From the NCBI GenBank assembly GCA_017937125.1, contig JAGBEH010000001.1:186001-250000 (forward strand): a DNA stretch of 64,000 nt, in the 5' to 3' direction. This DNA comes from Alistipes sp. GTDB taxonomy: Bacteria; Bacteroidota; Bacteroidia; Bacteroidales; Rikenellaceae. The notes under the pieces are model-generated. The model did no database searches. It saw only the letters and a list, made by a program, of their open reading frames with translations, and was not told the origin of the DNA. Each line of letters begins with the position of its first letter. Position 1 is the stretch's first letter. Made by a program: the position numbers and the translations under genes. Below are positions 61,340 to 64,000 of this stretch, one piece after another.

Positions 61340-63019
61340 CTACTCCACGTGCCAGATTACGGCCGAAACGGGTCGCATAGTAATCGTCGTGCGGCCTTTG
61401 GAGGTGGTGCATCGCGCCTTGTCCGTCGTGCCGTATACTATTTCGGCTTTGCCGTCGGCTACTGCCGCGAAGTCCGTTTTCACGCTCTTTGCACTCGGAT
61501 TGAATGCTACCAAATACTTTTCGCCCTCTTTCTCGCGCATATATACCATAGGATACGGACGCTCGGGGTCGCTGACGAATTTCCAAGTGCCGTCGGTGCC
61601 GAGTGCGGGCGTCGCAGCGCGCAGTGCGAGCAGCCCCTTTACGTAATTGAGTATCGAATTCGGGTCGGCCTGCTGCGTTGCGACGTTCGGACGGTCGGCG
61701 GCCGCGTCTATGGGCAGATAGAGTTTCGACGGGTCGGCCGTCGAGAAACCTGCGTTTTCAGAGGTGTCCCACTGCATAGGCGTACGGCACGAACTGCGGT
61801 TCTTGACATTGAGACTGCCTTCCTTGTCGGGGGCATCCTCGATGTTGCGCATACCTATCTCCTCGCCGTAGTAGACTATCGGCGGCATCGGGAGCGTGAG
61901 AAAGAGAGTCAATACGGTCTTCAACTCGGCGGGCGTATTGCGGTCGAAACGGTTCATACGCCAAATATCGTGGCTGCATACGGGCATCGAAGCGAAACCC
62001 TTGCCGCGAACGGCATCGCATACTTCTGCATAGGCTTCGGCGAAACTCCTGACCTGCCCCTGCCCCGCCTTGTCGAAATAGCAGGGCGTAGGTTCGCCCG
62101 AATTGGTCGTCTGACATACTAACGGACGATATATTTTTTCGCCTATGCCGTTGTGGATTATCAGGTCTACGTCGAACCCCGCATCTATGGAGAATTGCGG
62201 CTGCGACCACTCCGAGAGCATTATGTTTTCGGGGTATTTCTGTTCGTACCAAGCGAAAATCTCGTTCCACAGACGTTTTATACCCGTGCGCTGCGCATCG
62301 TCGTTCTTCACCAGCGACGGAGCCATATCGACGCGGAACCCGTCCACACCCTTGTCGCACCAGAAAGCTATTATGTTTTTCAGTTCGTTGCGAACGGCCG
62401 TCGGGCCGGGAGCGTCGTATGCCTGCTGCCACGGTTTCGACGGGTCGGGATGTGCATATCCGTAGTTCAGGGCGGGCTGTATGTCGTAATAGTTCTTGAG
62501 GTAATAACCGTTGCGCGGAGCGTCGTTATCGACGAACTTTTTTTCAGGCTTGCCGCCCTCCTTGCCGTCCGTCCATATATAGTAGTCGCTGTGTTGCAGG
62601 TTTTTGTCGGCAAGCATCGACTGGCGGAACCACGGATGTTTGTCCGACGTGTGCCCCGCCACCAAATCGAGGCATACGCGGATACCTTTGGCGTGTGCTT
62701 CGTTTATCATCTCTACCAATCCGCTGTTGGTTCCGAACCGCGGGTCTACCTCGTAAAAGTCGGTGATGTCGTATCCGCCGTCTTCGAAAGCGCTGCGGAA
62801 TACGGGGCTTATCCATATCGTGTTGAAGCCCACCTCTTTGATATAGTCGAGTTTCGAGCGTATTCCCGCTATGTCGCCGATGCCGTCGCCGTCGCTGTCT
62901 TTGAACGTTGAGGGGTAGATGTGGTAGATGCAGGCATCTTTCAGCCATTCGGGCGTGCGTTGGGCGCAGACCGATGCGCATATGCACATAGCTGCCGCCA
63001 ATGCCGTGATTTTTTTCAT
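61340..63019 (-). CDS. Exported GH13 alpha-glucosidase / alpha-amylase-type enzyme
   Basis: 559 residues from the ATG at 63019, with signal peptide (cleavage after SVCA-QRT). GH13 barrel motifs: WLKDACIYHIYPSTFKDSDGDGIGD, LDLVAGHTSDKHPWF, nucleophile Asp231 in GVDGFRVDMAPS, acid/base Glu270 in MLSEWSQ, Asp351 in CSHDIWR. A short C-terminal beta domain follows. The QIYPRSF-like start and DGDGIGD calcium loop resemble oligo-1,6-glucosidase/trehalose-type GH13 enzymes, placed here in the periplasm; exact specificity is open. Its ATG overlaps the murF stop (TAATG), so it is translationally coupled to murF, an unusual partner. Confidence 0.92.
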   Translation of the reverse strand: MKKITALAAAMCICASVCAQRTPEWLKDACIYHIYPSTFKDSDGDGIGDIAGIRSKLDYIKEVGFNTIWISPVFRSAFEDGGYDITDFYEVDPRFGTNSGLVEMINEAHAKGIRVCLDLVAGHTSDKHPWFRQSMLADKNLQHSDYYIWTDGKEGGKPEKKFVDNDAPRNGYYLKNYYDIQPALNYGYAHPDPSKPWQQAYDAPGPTAVRNELKNIIAFWCDKGVDGFRVDMAPSLVKNDDAQRTGIKRLWNEIFAWYEQKYPENIMLSEWSQPQFSIDAGFDVDLIIHNGIGEKIYRPLVCQTTNSGEPTPCYFDKAGQGQVRSFAEAYAEVCDAVRGKGFASMPVCSHDIWRMNRFDRNTPAELKTVLTLFLTLPMPPIVYYGEEIGMRNIEDAPDKEGSLNVKNRSSCRTPMQWDTSENAGFSTADPSKLYLPIDAAADRPNVATQQADPNSILNYVKGLLALRAATPALGTDGTWKFVSDPERPYPMVYMREKEGEKYLVAFNPSAKSVKTDFAAVADGKAEIVYGTTDKARCTTSKGRTTITMRPVSAVIWHVE

Positions 63020-64000
63020 TATAGCAATTTTATGATTTTTTCGAGTGAGATGCCGTGCGAACCCTTTATGAGAACGGTGTATCCCGTCGGCGGGTCGGCG
63101 GTCAGGCGGGCTGCCAAAGCATCCGCATCGGCGAATGTCTCGATGCGGCATTCGGGCGTACCGTCCGCCGCCGCGTACCGTTCGGCTGCCTTGCGGAAGT
63201 TCTCGCCGACGAGGTATATTTCGGCTCCGTCTATTTCGGCCGCGGCCCGCAGCACCGTGTCGTGCTCCTCGTCGCTCCACTGTCCGAGTTCGAGCATGTC
63301 GCCGAGAATGAGCAGCTTGCGGGCAGCCGTGTTTTTTCGCATATTCTCTATCGCCGCAGCCATACTCGACGGATTGGCGTTGTAGCAATCCGCGATAAGC
63401 GTATTGCGGCCGCTCTCGACGCGCTGCGAACGGTTGTTGGTCGGCTCGTAACTGCCTATGGCGTGGGCGATGCGCTCGCCGTCTACGCCGAAGTAGAGGC
63501 CCGTTTCTGCGGCCGCCGCGATATTTGCACGGTTGTATTCGCCTTCGAGACGGCTCTCTATGCCGTCGGCAATAGTCCGCGAGTAGTATTCTACGGCCAT
63601 ATTTGGCCGCTCGGCCGCCATTTCTGCCAGAACGGCGTCTTCGATAGGTACGAATGCCGTCCCGCCGTTCTCCTCCAGAAAATCGAACAGCTCGCCCTTG
63701 CCGCGGCGTATGCCCTCTACACCTCCGAAGCCTTCGAGATGCGAGCGGCCTATATTCGTGATTATTCCGTAGTTCGGCTCGGCTATCGATGCGAGGAGGG
63801 CTATCTCGCCGCAGGCGCTCGCCCCCATCTCGACCACGCCTATCTGCGTGTCGCGGGTCATAGAAAGCAGTGTCAGAGGTACGCCGATATGGTTGTTGAG
63901 GTTGCCGCGCGTGGCCGACACCTCGAATTTCTCGGCCAATACGCGTGTTACGAGCTCTTTGGTCGTAGTCTTGCCGTTGCTCCCGACGATGCCTATTATC
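63019..64000 (-). CDS. murF: UDP-N-acetylmuramoyl-tripeptide--D-alanyl-D-alanine ligase, N-terminus outside window
   Basis: The frame is open to the right edge, so the start is beyond 64000. The visible 326 residues begin inside the ATP loop (GSNGKTTTKELVTRVL, in frame from about 63999) and continue with TRGNLNNHIGVPLTLL, GVVEMGASACGEIALL, NIGRSHLEGFGG, DCYNANPSSMAAAI, LGDMLELG and a C-terminal ligase domain ending GSHGISLEKIIKLL. It adds D-Ala-D-Ala to the UDP-MurNAc tripeptide in the cytoplasm. Only the N-terminal roughly 100 residues are missing. Coupled to the GH13 gene downstream by a one-base overlap. Confidence 0.95.
   Translation of the reverse strand, partial: IIGIVGSNGKTTTKELVTRVLAEKFEVSATRGNLNNHIGVPLTLLSMTRDTQIGVVEMGASACGEIALLASIAEPNYGIITNIGRSHLEGFGGVEGIRRGKGELFDFLEENGGTAFVPIEDAVLAEMAAERPNMAVEYYSRTIADGIESRLEGEYNRANIAAAAETGLYFGVDGERIAHAIGSYEPTNNRSQRVESGRNTLIADCYNANPSSMAAAIENMRKNTAARKLLILGDMLELGQWSDEEHDTVLRAAAEIDGAEIYLVGENFRKAAERYAAADGTPECRIETFADADALAARLTADPPTGYTVLIKGSHGISLEKIIKLL

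Noticed and set aside
63020-63388. N-terminal extension of the GH13 frame
   Set aside because: It overlaps murF in another frame and precedes a good signal peptide starting at 63019.

Overview
Organism. The window looks like chromosomal DNA of a GC-rich member of the Bacteroidales. Most intergenic regions carry the Bacteroidetes sigma-ABfr -7 element (TAnnTTTG), and strong Shine-Dalgarno sequences are almost absent. Gene content fits too: GLUG-repeat and fimbrillin-like surface lipoproteins, BACON domains, a TonB-dependent receptor, class I superoxide reductase, a 6S-type RNA and POT/OPT peptide transporters. Rikenellaceae (Alistipes-like) is my best guess from base composition and style; the window alone does not prove it. 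I see no insertion sequence, prophage, CRISPR array or SusC/SusD pair.

Layout. 1-10249 is a surface/secreted locus in which GLUG-repeat proteins alternate with secreted calcineurin-like phosphoesterases, with a 42-residue peptide gene between the first two GLUG genes. Exported GH3 (10272) and GH38 (12550) glycosidases follow. 15872-18111 (minus) holds prs and engB, plus a glmS-like gene whose middle is missing in frame. 18196-18571 is a five-unit tandem array of hairpin/promoter repeats leading into an NTP-PPase-like gene and a cation exchanger. 20019-23718 is a divergent pair: POT transporter and glgB. 23904-30357 is a complete tetR-tolC-adaptor-RND-PII-like efflux operon. 30358-30872 is repeat-rich. 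Then come MBL and SDR genes, superoxide reductase, a noncoding stretch (33056-34142) with unexplained structured DNA, a 6S-like RNA and tRNA-Leu(CAA), and a SulP transporter.

35897-43809 (minus) is a tightly packed six-gene operon: TonB receptor, lipoprotein, nadC, LTA-synthase-like enzyme, DUF2156-GNAT fusion, cation exchanger. 43999-46372 (minus) is a GH2-like pseudo-enzyme, rlmH and a LuxR-type regulator, divergent from asnS and rpoN. 49479-57114 (minus) holds ybaK, gdhA and an OPT-pepT-nadE operon. 57330-61258 holds a BACON/LamG/GDPD lipoprotein and a PAS-LuxR regulator divergent from a small outer-membrane barrel gene. 61340-64000 (minus) is a GH13 enzyme translationally coupled to murF, which runs off the window.

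How it fits together. Housekeeping functions (PRPP, NAD, peptidoglycan precursors, tRNA charging, glycogen, glutamate) are interleaved with envelope functions. The most novel-looking features are the GLUG/phosphoesterase module with its small peptide, a dispersed hairpin repeat that carries a promoter into adjacent genes, a second dispersed repeat at 30.6 and 51.8 kb, the internally deleted glmS, and the unexplained structured stretch at 33156-33345.
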